Of a stretch of DNA of 64,000 nucleotides, positions 7,964 through 21,215 are shown piece by piece. The stretch is from contig NZ_CP123228.1 in assembly GCF_029855045.1 (NCBI RefSeq), positions 186,001-250,000 of the forward strand, in the 5' to 3' direction. The notes beneath the pieces are model-generated. The model made no database searches, was not told where the DNA came from, and saw nothing but the letters and a program-made list of their open reading frames with translations. Each line of letters opens with the position of its first letter. Position 1 is the stretch's first letter. The translations under genes were made by a program, and so were the position numbers. This DNA is from Piscinibacter sp. XHJ-5 (GTDB lineage: Bacteria > Pseudomonadota > Gammaproteobacteria > Burkholderiales > Burkholderiaceae_C).

Positions 7964-8653
7964 TCAAGACGGCAGCTCGGCGTCGACGCTGCGCAGCAGG
8001 TCGGCCAGCGTCTTGCCGGCCTCGTCGCGGAAGCGCTCCTCGAGCACGTGCATCTCCTGAATGCGGTCGATGCGGAAGTTGCGAAACCCTTCCCGCGCCT
8101 CGCACCACGCGGCCAACGTCCACACGTCGCTCCAGTAGAAGCAGCCGAGGGGTCGCACCAGGCGCTCGCTGGGGCGGTCCTTCAGGTCGAGATAGCGCAG
8201 CCGCACCTTGCGGCGCGATTCCGCTGCGATGCGCAGCCCCTCCAGGTGTGCGCGTGTCGCCTCGTCGAGGCCGATGGGCGGCGCATACACCGCCAGGCTC
8301 TCGGCGGCAGCGCGCGCGGCCACCGGCAGCACGGCAAGGATCTTCGACAGCGCGCCGCCCGCATGCCGGGCGAGCGCCGCGTCGAGCCGTGGCTGGGCGA
8401 TCCGCACCGAGGCGACCAGCGCCTGGGCTTCGTCTTTGGTGAACATGAGCGGTGGCAGGTCGAAATCGGGCCGCATGCGGTAACCCACGCCGGCTTCGCC
8501 TTCGATCGGCACGCCCTGCGCTTGCAGGTCGGCGATGTCGCGGTAGACGGTGCGGGCCGACACCTCCATGCGCTCGGCGAGATAGTCCGCGGTCGACAGC
8601 CGCCGGCCGCGGATGATCTGGACGAGCTCGAAGAGACGGTCGGCGCGGCGCAT
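7964..8653 (-). CDS. YafY-type transcriptional regulator (HTH_11 + WYL domain)
   Basis: 229 residues. An N-terminal winged helix-turn-helix is visible (RADRLFELVQIIRGRRLSTA and MEVSARTVYRDIADLQAQ, residues 3-50). The C-terminal WYL domain (about 135-205) includes VRLRYLDLKDRPSERLVRPL and FYWSDVWTLAAWCEAREGFR. WYL domains bind small ligands or nucleic acid and control the attached DNA-binding head. It sits between a VOC protein gene (62 bp upstream) and the amidohydrolase gene (16 bp downstream). Pairing of a YafY regulator with a VOC protein is very common in Proteobacteria and suggests local control of that pair. Confidence 0.9.
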   Translation of the reverse strand: MRRADRLFELVQIIRGRRLSTADYLAERMEVSARTVYRDIADLQAQGVPIEGEAGVGYRMRPDFDLPPLMFTKDEAQALVASVRIAQPRLDAALARHAGGALSKILAVLPVAARAAAESLAVYAPPIGLDEATRAHLEGLRIAAESRRKVRLRYLDLKDRPSERLVRPLGCFYWSDVWTLAAWCEAREGFRNFRIDRIQEMHVLEERFRDEAGKTLADLLRSVDAELPS

Positions 8654-8715
8654 GCGGTGACTACATCGGCGTGCAGAGCTCGACCAGCGGCCTTTGCAAA
8701 GGCGGCGATGCTGCC

Positions 8716-9087
8716 TCAGGCATGCAGCCCGATCCGGTTGCCTTCGGTGTCGACGATGTGAGCGAAGGCGCCCATGTCGCCTGGAAGCTCGGTGCGCGGC
8801 GTCGCGATGCGCCCGCCGGCCGCCTGCACGCGCGCCAGCGCCGCGTCGAGCGAGGGCGCCGCGTTGAGGTAGACCAGCGTGCCTTGCGCCGCCGGTGCCC
8901 CTTCCACCAGGCAGCCGCCCACGCCGCCGCCGTCGTCGTAGCCGAAGACGGCCATCGTGCTGCCGCCCATGTCCTCGCGGCGCAGCGGCGCGGCGAGCAC
9001 GGTCTCGTAGAACTGCTGGGCGCGGCCGAGATTGCGCACCGGGATCTCGAACCAGTTGATCGCGTGGCGGGGAGCGGTCTGGGTCAT
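8716..9087 (-). CDS. VOC (glyoxalase/bleomycin resistance) family protein
   Basis: 123 residues, one beta-alpha-beta-beta-beta module pair. The N-terminus INWFEIPVRNLGRAQQFYET and the C-terminus AHIVDTEGNRIGLHA are the typical ends of the VOC fold. The start was set at 9087 because AGGAG precedes it; longer readings lack a ribosome site. The usual metal positions are partly replaced (INW where His is frequent), so enzyme activity is uncertain. Its gene is the first of a probable operon with the WYL regulator and the amidohydrolase. Confidence 0.85.
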   Translation of the reverse strand: MTQTAPRHAINWFEIPVRNLGRAQQFYETVLAAPLRREDMGGSTMAVFGYDDGGGVGGCLVEGAPAAQGTLVYLNAAPSLDAALARVQAAGGRIATPRTELPGDMGAFAHIVDTEGNRIGLHA

Positions 9088-9193
9088 GAAGGTCTCCTGG
9101 GAAACGAAGTGGATCGGAGTCCTCATCGTGCTTGGGCGCTCCTGACAGCGTGGTGTCAGCAGCCGAACGGACCGTGCTGGCCGATGATTGGTA

Positions 9194-9207
9194 GTATCGT
9201 CACACAA
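9194..9207. promoter_or_regulatory. Operator-like site upstream of the SMP-30 lactonase (site 1 of 3)
   Basis: GTATCGTCACACAA lies 48 bp before the lactonase start. Its complement contains TTGTGTGACGA, which fits TnGTnnnACnA, the recognition pattern known for the FadR subfamily of GntR regulators. Near-identical sites precede the dehydratase (17809-17822) and lie between the GntR regulator and the kinase (18668-18681). Confidence 0.6.
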
Positions 9208-9255
9208 AAACACATGGCGCCATCCCGGGCGCCGCCATCAGGAGACGACACACAT

Positions 9256-10317
<1,062 letters not shown>

Positions 10318-10492
10318 CGATCGGAATGCCGCTTGCTCCGTTGTCACACCGATCCCCGGTGAAACTTCGGAGGCCCGGCTCCACGCTGTCGCAGGTGGAG
10401 CGCACGAACCATGTGGTGGAGCGTTCGTTGCACGGCGTGCGTTGCCGGTCGCGATTTTTCTGCGGCAGCTTTTACTTGCCTGGCCATGCGCC

Positions 10493-12247
10493 ATGGATGC
10501 TGCTGATCCCCTCGATGGCGCCGACGAATCCGTCGCCCGCGCCGCCGCCCAACGGGAGTCGCTGCCGCCCGGCACACGGCTGACCGATTTCGAGATCCTG
10601 CGCACGCTGGGCAGCGGCGGCTTCGGCACCGTCTACCTGGCGCGCGATCATGTCCTGGACCGCGACGTCGCGATCAAGGAATACCTGCCCACGCAGCTGG
10701 CCTACCGCGGCGAGGGCCTGCGCGTGGAAGTGCGCTCCGCGAACGTCGCGGCGACCTATGCAGCCGGGCTGCGCTCCTTCGTCAACGAGGCGCGCATCCT
10801 GGCGCGCTTCAACCACCCGGCGGTGGTGAAGGTGCATCGCTTCTGGGAGGCGAACGGCACCGCCTACATGGTGATGCCGTGGGTGCGCGGCCCGACGCTG
10901 CGCGAGATGCGGCGCTCGATGAAGAGCCCGCCCACCGAGGCGTGGCTGCGCGGCGTGCTGGATCCCTTGCTCGACGCGCTGGCGATGCTGCACGCCCAAG
11001 GCATCTACCACCGCGACATCGCGCCGGACAACGTGCTGCTGCCGAGCGAGCAGGAGCCGGTGCTGCTCGACTTCGGCGCGGCGCGCCGCGTCATCGGCGA
11101 CCGCACGCAGGGCTTCACGGCGGTGCTCAAGCCCAGCTTCGCGCCGATCGAGCAATACGCCGAGGCCAACCACCTGCGCCAGGGCCCGTGGACGGACCTG
11201 TATGCGCTCGGCGCCGTCATCGTGTACCTGCTCACCGCGGTGCCGCCGCCGCCCTCGACGGTGCGCTCCGTGCAGGACGAGATGCCGCTGCTGACGGCCA
11301 ATCCGCCGCCCGGTGTGTCGGCGACCTTTCTGGCGGCCATCCAGTGGGCGCTGGCGGTGCGACCGCAGGACCGGCCGCAGAGCGTGCAGGAGTTCTGCAG
11401 CGCGCTCGACGGACGCGTGTCGCCCCCGCCGGTGCTGCGGCCGATGCAGCCGCTGCGCATCGATCCGCCCCTGGTGGTGACGCCGCCGGAGCTGCCGAAC
11501 GAGCAGGCGGCGCCGCCGGTGGTGACCCCCGAGCCGCTGGCGGCGGCGGTCGCGTTCGCGCCGCCGGTGTCCGCGGCGATGTGGGACCCGACCATCCGCC
11601 TGGTGTCGGACGCGCCCATGGCGTCGACCATCCCGGTGCCCCCGCCGCTGCTCGACGCACCGGTGCCGCCGGCCGCGCCGCGCTGGAGGTCGCGGGCCGC
11701 CATCGCCGCCATCGCGACGCTCTGCGTCACCGCGGCGATGGGCCTGCTTCATCGCGGCCCGCCGGATCCCGAGCTGGCGACATGGCGCGCGCTCGGCCGG
11801 CAGGTGGCGGCGCCCTCTGCGCCGCTGCATCCGTCGGAATCGCTGGGGCCCGGCGAGAGCCTGGAGCCCACCGGACGCACCGCAAGGACCGAGAGCGCGC
11901 CGCCGCCGATCCTGAAGACGGTGATCGCCACGGCGGCAGCCGTGCAGGCCGCCCAGGCCGACGCCGCAGTCCCGGCCCGCGCCATGCCGATCACGGTGCT
12001 GGAAGACCCGCAGCCCGCGCGCCGCGCGGCGGCGCGGCCCGCGGCGAAGAAGAAGACGCCCGCCGCCAGCGTCAAGATGCAGAAGCCGACGCTGGGCCCG
12101 CGCGAGGCATGCGGCGACCGCAACTTCATCAGCATGGCGTTCTGCATCAACAGCAAGTGCCGGGAGTCGCAGTTCGAGCAGCACCCGCAGTGCATCGCAC
12201 TGCAGCGGCAATACCAGGAACGGCGACAGCGTTACGACCATCCGTGA
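10493..12247 (+). CDS. Membrane-bound Ser/Thr protein kinase (Hanks type)
   Basis: 584 residues. The kinase domain (about 32-290) has the glycine loop LGSGGFGTVY (39-48), the ATP lysine in VAIKEY (K62), HRD at 173-175 and DFG from D193. The catalytic loop reads HRDIAPDN, so the usual catalytic-loop lysine (HRDLKPEN) is Ala here; similar HRDI[SA]PDN loops occur in betaproteobacterial kinases, so activity is still likely. A Pro/Ala-rich linker follows, then one membrane span (about 399-417) and a basic tail ending in a four-Cys segment (CGDRNFISMAFC, then SKC and QC). Substrates are unknown. The gene stands alone between the lactonase and the PEP-mutase-like gene. Confidence 0.88.
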   Translation: MDAADPLDGADESVARAAAQRESLPPGTRLTDFEILRTLGSGGFGTVYLARDHVLDRDVAIKEYLPTQLAYRGEGLRVEVRSANVAATYAAGLRSFVNEARILARFNHPAVVKVHRFWEANGTAYMVMPWVRGPTLREMRRSMKSPPTEAWLRGVLDPLLDALAMLHAQGIYHRDIAPDNVLLPSEQEPVLLDFGAARRVIGDRTQGFTAVLKPSFAPIEQYAEANHLRQGPWTDLYALGAVIVYLLTAVPPPPSTVRSVQDEMPLLTANPPPGVSATFLAAIQWALAVRPQDRPQSVQEFCSALDGRVSPPPVLRPMQPLRIDPPLVVTPPELPNEQAAPPVVTPEPLAAAVAFAPPVSAAMWDPTIRLVSDAPMASTIPVPPPLLDAPVPPAAPRWRSRAAIAAIATLCVTAAMGLLHRGPPDPELATWRALGRQVAAPSAPLHPSESLGPGESLEPTGRTARTESAPPPILKTVIATAAAVQAAQADAAVPARAMPITVLEDPQPARRAAARPAAKKKTPAASVKMQKPTLGPREACGDRNFISMAFCINSKCRESQFEQHPQCIALQRQYQERRQRYDHP

Positions 12248-12331
12248 CGCCGGCAGGTCGATGTCCGAAGGCGGCGAGCGCCGCGCGCACGCACGGCATA
12301 GCATCGTGCGCTTCATCCCCCGGAGACTGCC

Positions 12332-13120
12332 ATGCCCGCGAGCCAGCACGACAAAGCGCTTCGTTTTCGACAACTGCACGAAGGTCCGGCGGCCTTCGTC
12401 ATTCCGAATCCTTGGGATCCCGGCTCGGCGCGTGCGCTGGCCAAGCTGGGCTTCGAAGCGCTCGCCACCTCCAGCGGCGCGTCCGCGGCGGCGCTCGGCC
12501 GGCGCGACGGCGAGCTGTCGCGCGATGAGGTACTGGCGCATGCGCGCGCCATCGCGGCGGCCACCGACTTGCCGGTGGCGGCGGATCTCGAGAACGGCTT
12601 CGGCGATGCACCGGCCGACGCGGCGCTCACCATACGGCTGGCCGGCGAGGCGGGCTGCGTCGGCGGCTCCATCGAGGACTTCAGCGGCGATCGCGACCGG
12701 CCGCTCTACGATCTCGGCCAGGCTGCCGAGCGTATCGCGGCGGCCGTCGAAGCGGCCCGCGCGCTGCCGTTTGCGTTCACGCTCACCGCGCGCGCCGAGA
12801 ACTACCTGCGCGGGCGCCCCGACCTCGACGACACCATTCGCCGCCTGCAGGCTTACGAGAAGGCCGGCGCCGACGTGCTGTTCGCGCCGTGCCTGCCCAG
12901 CCTGGACGCGGTGCGCACCGTCTGCGCGGCGGTGCGCAAGCCCGTCAACTTCATGATCGGCGTGCCCGGATGCTCGTTCAGCGTGGCCGAGCTGCAAGCC
13001 GCCGGCGTGCGCCGCGTCAGCCTCGCGACGTCGCTGTATCGCGTGGCGATGGCGGCGATGACCGCAGCGGCGAAGGAAGTGAAGGAGCAGGGCACGTTCG
13101 GCTACGTCGATCGGCTGTGA
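12332..13120 (+). CDS. Isocitrate lyase / PEP mutase superfamily protein
   Basis: 262 residues, near the normal length. Superfamily signatures are present: FVIPNPWDPGSARALAKLGF, ALATSSGASAAALGRRDGEL, VAADLENGFGD (Mg2+ ligands), GGSIEDF and LTARAENYLRGR. The well-known KKCGH loop of isocitrate lyase is absent, so this is not isocitrate lyase itself. Relatives cleave or form C-C and P-C bonds on oxaloacetate, 2-methylisocitrate or phosphonopyruvate. The exact reaction is not assignable; the closest common annotation is a carboxyvinyl-carboxyphosphonate phosphorylmutase or oxaloacetate decarboxylase-like enzyme. It appears to be a single-gene unit. Confidence 0.85.
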   Translation: MPASQHDKALRFRQLHEGPAAFVIPNPWDPGSARALAKLGFEALATSSGASAAALGRRDGELSRDEVLAHARAIAAATDLPVAADLENGFGDAPADAALTIRLAGEAGCVGGSIEDFSGDRDRPLYDLGQAAERIAAAVEAARALPFAFTLTARAENYLRGRPDLDDTIRRLQAYEKAGADVLFAPCLPSLDAVRTVCAAVRKPVNFMIGVPGCSFSVAELQAAGVRRVSLATSLYRVAMAAMTAAAKEVKEQGTFGYVDRL

Positions 13121-13212
13121 CGCGCCGGCCGCGGCGGTGGCGGTGTCGGGCCTCCGTGGGCGCCCCCGACCCCCACCTACAATCCGCGGCCCGTCGCAGT
13201 TCACCACCGTCC

Positions 13213-14175
13213 ATGTTCAAGAACGCTCTCGTCTACCGCATCCACTCCTGGGACACCCCCGTCTTCACCGAGCTCGAGGAGCGCCTGGCGACCGCGCGCT
13301 TTGCCGCCTGCGGCGCCACGCAGATGGAATCGGCCGGTTGGCTGCAGCCGCGCGGCGACAAGCACTCGCCGCTGATCGAGAGCGTCGGCGGCCACTGGAT
13401 CCTGCTGCTGGGCACCGAGACCAAGGCGGTGCCGGCGGCGGTGGTGCGCAGCGAGCTCGAGGCGCGCCTGGACCAGCTGGAGGCCGAGACCGGCCGCCGT
13501 CCCAAGGGCAAGCGCGCCAAGGAGATCAAGGAAGAGATCGTGCACAAGCTGCTGCCGCGCGCCTTCCCGAAGCGGGCGCAGATGCCGGTGTGGATCGACG
13601 TGCGCTCGCGCCTCGTGGTCATCGGCGCTGCCAGCGCCAGGAAGGCCGATGCGATCGTCACCCGGCTGGTGGAGCTGCTCGGCGGCGGCATCGTGCTGCG
13701 GCCGCTGCAGACGGAGCTTTCGCCCTCGGCGGCCATGTCGCATTGGCTGACCACGCAGGAAGCGCCGCCGGGCTTCACCATCGACCGCGACTGCGAGCTG
13801 AAGCAGCCCGACAGCGAGAAGGCGACGGTGCGCTATGCGCGTCACACCTTGGAGATCGCCGAGGTGGCCGAGCACATCGTGCAGGGCAAGCTGCCCACGC
13901 AGCTGGCGATGACGTGGAGCGGCCGCGTGTCCTTCGTGCTCGGCGAGACGATGGCGCTGAAGAAACTCAAGTTTCTGGATGTGGCGCTCGAAGGCGCGGG
14001 CTCGGCGGCCGGCACGCGGGACGACGGCTTCGACGCGGATGTCGCCATCGCCACCGGCGAACTGGCGCCGATGATCGCCGGGTTGGTCGACGCGCTGGGG
14101 GGCGAGCTGCGCGAGACCCTCGCTGGCCCGGTCGCTGCACGGCCGGCGGCGAACGACGAGGCCATCGCCGCCTGA
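13213..14175 (+). CDS. rdgC: Recombination-associated protein RdgC
   Basis: 320 residues, slightly longer than the E. coli protein. The start MFKNALVYRI is the classic RdgC N-terminus. Family features run throughout: RFAACGATQMESAGWLQPRG, ILLLGTETKAVPAAVVRSEL, GRRPKGKRAKEIKEEIVHKL, LLPRAFPKRAQMPVWIDVRS and AMTWSGRVSFVLGETMALKK. RdgC forms a ring-shaped dimer around double-stranded DNA and restrains RecA at recombination and replication sites. It is a single gene here. The C-terminus is extended by an Ala-rich stretch (GPVAARPAANDEAIAA). Confidence 0.95.
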   Translation: MFKNALVYRIHSWDTPVFTELEERLATARFAACGATQMESAGWLQPRGDKHSPLIESVGGHWILLLGTETKAVPAAVVRSELEARLDQLEAETGRRPKGKRAKEIKEEIVHKLLPRAFPKRAQMPVWIDVRSRLVVIGAASARKADAIVTRLVELLGGGIVLRPLQTELSPSAAMSHWLTTQEAPPGFTIDRDCELKQPDSEKATVRYARHTLEIAEVAEHIVQGKLPTQLAMTWSGRVSFVLGETMALKKLKFLDVALEGAGSAAGTRDDGFDADVAIATGELAPMIAGLVDALGGELRETLAGPVAARPAANDEAIAA

Positions 14176-14262
14176 TCCCCGCGAGGGCGTCGTCGGCGTG
14201 TTCAGCGCGGCGCGGCGTTCCGGCCTATCCTGCGCGCCCACACCGTGTACCCGGGAGGCCGC

Positions 14263-16052
14263 ATGTCGTCATCGCTGAGCGTCCGTCGTCGCCCCTTGCT
14301 GCTCGGCTTTCTCGGCGCACTCGCCGCGCCGTGGGGCCGCGTCATCGCCGCCGAGCCCGCCCCGGGCAGCGCGCTGCGTGCGCTCGTCGAGCGCCATGTC
14401 GACATGCTGCTCGAGGCCGAGCCCTTCTACGCCAGCATGCTGGGCGTGGCCACGCCGCAGCAGGCATCGAGCCTGCCGATGGGCATTGCCCCGGCGCAGC
14501 GGCGCCGCATGCTCGCGTGGAACCGGCGCACGCTGGCAGCGCTGCAGCGCATCGACATCCGGCGCCTCGATGAAGCCGACGCGGTCACCCATGACGTGCG
14601 GCGTCACCACCTCGAGGACGCGATCGCCGGCGCGCGCTTCCCGGATCACCTGCTGCCGATCCATCACCTGCCGGGCCATCCCCTGTACATGCTGGCCCAA
14701 CCGACCAGCCTGTCCGCCTTCGCCGGCGCGGTCGACCATGAGCGGCACCTGACGCGCCTGGCCCAGGTGCCCGCGTGGTGCAGGCAGGCCATCGCCAACC
14801 TGCGTGAGGGCGTGCGGCGCGGCATCGTGCTGCCGACGGTGATCATCGAGCGCGTCGTGCCGATGCTGCGGGCGCTGGCGCAGCCCGACCCGACACGCAA
14901 TGCCTATGCGCAGGCGACGCAGCTGATCCCCGCCGCCGTCCCCGAGGCGACGCGCCGGCGCCTGGTGCGGGCGTACCACGAGCTCGTCGCCCGCCAGGTC
15001 GCCCCGGCGGTCGCGCGGCTGGCGCAGGTGCTCGACGACGAGGTCCGCCCGCATGGCCGCAAGTCGTCGGGGCTGGGCGATCTGCCGGACGGCAAGGCCT
15101 GGTACGCGCACCTCGTGCGCAGCAACACCACCACCGCCCTCGGCGTGGCGGAGATCCACGCGCTCGGGCTGGCCGAGGTGGAGCGCCTGCGCGGCGAGAT
15201 GGCCAAGGTGCAGGCGCAGTACGGCTTCAGCGGCTCACTGGAGGACTTCCTCGCCTGGCACGGCAAGCGGCCGGAAGCGCGGCCGTTCAAGAGCGAGCGC
15301 GAAGTGCTCGATGCCTTCGCCGAGCTCGATCGCCGCATCGCTCCGCAGCTGCCGCGGCTGTTCGGGCGCCTGCCCAAGGCGCCGCTGGAGATCCGGCCCG
15401 AGCCCGAACTGACGCGCGACACCGCCAGCGACCACTACGAGCCACCGGCCATCGACGGCTCGCGGCCGGGCGTGTTCTACGCCGTCATCACCGATCCCCG
15501 GGAGTACGCGACGACGCGGATGGCGGCGCTGTTCCTGCACGAGGCCCGGCCCGGGCACCACTACCAGGCCTCGCTCGCGCAGGAGCTGCCGCTCAACCGC
15601 ATGCAACGCTTCTGGTTCTACGACGCCTTCGGCGAAGGCTGGGCGCTGTATGCCGAGACGCTGGGGCACTCGCTGGGCCTGTACGGCGAGCCGGATGCCC
15701 ACCTCGGTCATCTGGGCCTGGCCATGCTGCGCGCCGTGCGGCTGGTGGTGGACACCGGCCTGCACGAGCAGGGGTGGACGCGTGAACGCGCGATCCAGTA
15801 CCTGGTCGCCAACACCGGCTTCTCGCAGCGCGATGCCCGCGCGCAGATCGAGCGCTACATGGTCGCGCCCGGCCAGGCGCTGTCGTACGCGATCGGCCGC
15901 ATGAAGATCGAGTCGCTGCGCGACAAGGCAAGCGCCGCGCTGGGCGAGCGCTTTTCGCTGGCCGCCTTCCACGATGAAGTGCTGGGCAGCGGGTCGGTGC
16001 CGCTCTCGGTGCTCGAGGCGAAGATCGACCGGTGGATCGGGCGCGTGAAGAC

Positions 16053-16056
<4 letters not shown>
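14263..16056 (+). CDS. DUF885 family protein (probable exported zinc-dependent hydrolase)
   Basis: 597 residues from ATG 14263, which follows GGGAGG; a GTG 18 bp upstream is in frame but less likely. There is an Arg-rich export signal (VRRRPLLLGFLGALAAPWG). The DUF885 signature HEARPGHHYQ starts at H426 and is followed by FGEGWALYAETLG, together an HExxxGHH...E pattern expected to bind a metal as in M32-like or thermolysin-like peptidases. The C-terminus (YMVAPGQALSYAIGRMKIES) is typical of the family. Substrate is unknown. Its last 4 bp overlap the convergent dehydratase gene end to end. Confidence 0.88.
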
Positions 16057-17780
<1,724 letters not shown>

Positions 17781-17808
17781 GGGGTGCCTCGCGTCTAGTG
17801 CTTTCGTC

Positions 17809-17822
17809 GTATTGTCATACAA
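17809..17822. promoter_or_regulatory. Operator-like site upstream of the sugar-acid dehydratase (site 2 of 3)
   Basis: GTATTGTCATACAA; the complement contains TTGTATGACAA, a perfect match to the FadR-subfamily pattern TnGTnnnACnA. It sits between the GntR gene and the dehydratase, 28 bp before the dehydratase start, where bound repressor would block transcription. Confidence 0.65.
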
Positions 17823-17867
17823 AAGCGGCAGGCGAGTCAAAGTGCGCGAGCCGTGCAGCGGTCCGGC

Positions 17868-18626
17868 TCACGCCCGCGTTCGCGCCGCCGTGCTTCTCGC
17901 TCGCTGCCGCGGCGTGGGCTTCAACAGCCTTGCCCGCGTGTCCGCCAGCAAGCTGGCCATGCGCTGGCGGGCGGCTTCGCCGTCTTGCGTTCGGATCGCC
18001 TCCAGCACCCTGCCGTGGTCGGGCAGCGCGACCTTGAAATTGCCGGCCTTGCGCGCCGACAGGCCCAGCAGGGACTCCAGTGCAGTGCCGATCATCGCCC
18101 CGAGCGGGCGCAGCAGCGGGTTGTTGGTGGCGTCGAGGATGGCGCTGTGGAAATGCAGGTCTGCATCGACCCACTGGTCGATGTTCTGGGCCGCGGCCAT
18201 CGCCTCGAAGGCGTCCTCGATGTCGCGCAGCTGTGTCGGCGTGCGGTTGCGGGCGGCCAGCGCCGCCGACGCGGGCTCGATGATCTCGCGCATCTCGTTG
18301 AGTTGCAGCACGAAGTGCGCATCCGGCAGCGTCGCGCAGCGCCACGCGAGCACATCCGGATCGAGCATGTTCCAGTCCTCGTTCGCGCGTACCCGGGTGC
18401 CTATGCGGGGCCGCGACTCCACCAGCCCCTTCGCGGCGAGCACCTTCACCGATTCACGCAGCGCGGTGCGGCTCACGCCCAGCTCGCGGCACAGCTCTTC
18501 CTCGTTGGGCAGCGCCTGGCCGGGAGGGCAGGTGCCGCCGACGATGCGGCGGCCCAGCTCGTGCACGACCTGTCCGTGCAGGTTGCGGCCCGAATAGGTG
18601 CTGGCGATCGCGCGCAAAGGCTTCAT
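17868..18626 (-). CDS. GntR-family regulator, FadR subfamily (DgoR-like)
   Basis: 252 residues from ATG 18626; an ATG at 18671 would overlap the operator and is disfavoured. The winged helix is visible in LPNEEELCRELGVSRTALRE and AAKGLVESRPRIGTRVRA (about 40-80). The FCD ligand domain follows, with DLHFHSAILDATNNPLLRPL carrying the metal/ligand His residues. The segment WNMLDPDVLAW closely resembles the galactonate repressor DgoR. It probably represses the divergent kinase, its own gene, the dehydratase and the lactonase, and is released by a sugar acid or keto-deoxy acid. The C-terminus is Arg-rich (PTPRQRARSTAARTRA). Confidence 0.88.
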   Translation of the reverse strand: MKPLRAIASTYSGRNLHGQVVHELGRRIVGGTCPPGQALPNEEELCRELGVSRTALRESVKVLAAKGLVESRPRIGTRVRANEDWNMLDPDVLAWRCATLPDAHFVLQLNEMREIIEPASAALAARNRTPTQLRDIEDAFEAMAAAQNIDQWVDADLHFHSAILDATNNPLLRPLGAMIGTALESLLGLSARKAGNFKVALPDHGRVLEAIRTQDGEAARQRMASLLADTRARLLKPTPRQRARSTAARTRA

Positions 18627-18664
18627 GGAACGTGACAGCGCAAGGATGCGGTTCGGGCCTGTCC

Positions 18665-18681
18665 GTATCATATGACGATAC
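18665..18681. promoter_or_regulatory. Operator-like site between the GntR regulator and the kinase (site 3 of 3)
   Basis: GTATCATATGACGATAC is an imperfect 17-bp palindrome. On the minus strand it reads GTATCGTCATATGA (18681-18668), matching sites 1 and 2 with few changes. It lies 41 bp before the gntR start and 23 bp before the kinase start, so one bound dimer could control both genes. Confidence 0.65.
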
Positions 18682-18704
18682 GCAAGACTCACTTCGTTGC
18701 AAAG

Positions 18705-19670
18705 ATGATTGTGCGCGCCTCCCAGGACGCAGCGGCCGGATCGGCGCCGGCGGCCATCGTCGGCATCGACTGGGGCACGACCCGCCGCCGTGTCGTGGCT
18801 CTCGATGCGCAGGCGGCGCCGCTGCGCGAGTTCGATGACGACGCCGGCATGCTGAGCGCCGCCGGCCGCTTCGCGGCCGTGCTCGACGCCACGCTCGAGC
18901 GCATCGGGCCGCTGGCGCCCGGCGCCCGCGTGCTGCTGTCGGGCATGGTCGGCAGTGCGCAGGGCTGGCACCCCGTGCCTTACGTCGACAGCGGCACGCC
19001 GCTCGAAAGCCTGGCCCGATGCCTGTTCGCGGTGCCCGATGCGCCGCGTGGACTCGACTGCCGGATCGTGCCGGGCTGCCGCTGGCGCGGGGACGCGGGC
19101 GAAGTCGACGTGATGCGAGGCGAGGAAACGCAGCTGCTCGGTGCGGTGGCGCTGGGGCGGCGCGACGGCGGCTTCGTGCTGCCCGGGACGCACAGCAAAT
19201 GGGTTGCGCTTCGCGATGGGCGCATCGAGCACTTCTCCACCTACCTCAGCGGCGAGCTGTTCGCTTTGCTGTCGCAGCACGGCACGCTGGCGCCGCTGGT
19301 GCGCGAGCCGCGCGACGACGAAGCCGCATTTGCCGCCGGCGTTCAGGCCAGCGCGCGGGCCGCCTTGTCGCATGTCCTGTTCGAATGCCGCGCCCGCGTG
19401 GTCGCCGGCGACATGCCCACCGCGTCGGCCCGCGAGTATTTGAGCGGCGTGCTGATCGGCGCCGAATGGCACGACGCATTGCGGCGCCTTGGCCGTCCGT
19501 CAGCGCCGGTCTGCGTGATCGGCACGCCAGAGCTGGCGGCGCTGCACGTGCGCGCCGGGCGGCAGCTCGGCGTCCCGGTCGAGCTGCTCGATGCCCGCGA
19601 GGCGCAGCTGGCCGCCTGGGCTGCGCTGGCACGGGGCCTGTGGATGTCCGAGCCTCCGAGGAGCGAATGA
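18705..19670 (+). CDS. dgoK: 2-dehydro-3-deoxygalactonokinase (DgoK family)
   Basis: 321 residues from ATG 18705. An upstream in-frame ATG at 18672 lies inside the operator and would add 11 residues; the shorter form is preferred. DgoK signatures: VGIDWGTT (phosphate loop), LLSGMVGSAQGWHPVPYVDS, VDVMRGEETQLLGAVALG, and FVLPGTHSKWVAL. The enzyme phosphorylates 2-keto-3-deoxygalactonate at O6 in the De Ley-Doudoroff galactonate pathway, in the cytoplasm. The aldolase that would follow (DgoA) is not in this window, so it must be encoded elsewhere. The gene is divergent from the GntR regulator with a shared operator. Confidence 0.88.
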   Translation: MIVRASQDAAAGSAPAAIVGIDWGTTRRRVVALDAQAAPLREFDDDAGMLSAAGRFAAVLDATLERIGPLAPGARVLLSGMVGSAQGWHPVPYVDSGTPLESLARCLFAVPDAPRGLDCRIVPGCRWRGDAGEVDVMRGEETQLLGAVALGRRDGGFVLPGTHSKWVALRDGRIEHFSTYLSGELFALLSQHGTLAPLVREPRDDEAAFAAGVQASARAALSHVLFECRARVVAGDMPTASAREYLSGVLIGAEWHDALRRLGRPSAPVCVIGTPELAALHVRAGRQLGVPVELLDAREAQLAAWAALARGLWMSEPPRSE

Positions 19671-19697
19671 CGTCCGCCTCGCTGCTTCCGCCGCCAC

Positions 19698-21211
<1,514 letters not shown>

Positions 21212-21215
<4 letters not shown>

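Noticed and set aside
12332..13120. Isocitrate lyase or methylisocitrate lyase
   Set aside because: The KKCGH catalytic loop is missing and the protein is shorter.
10472..13207. A 911-codon minus-strand open frame opposite the kinase and PEP-mutase-like genes
   Set aside because: Composition of a high-GC shadow frame; the plus-strand genes carry kinase and PEP-mutase signatures.
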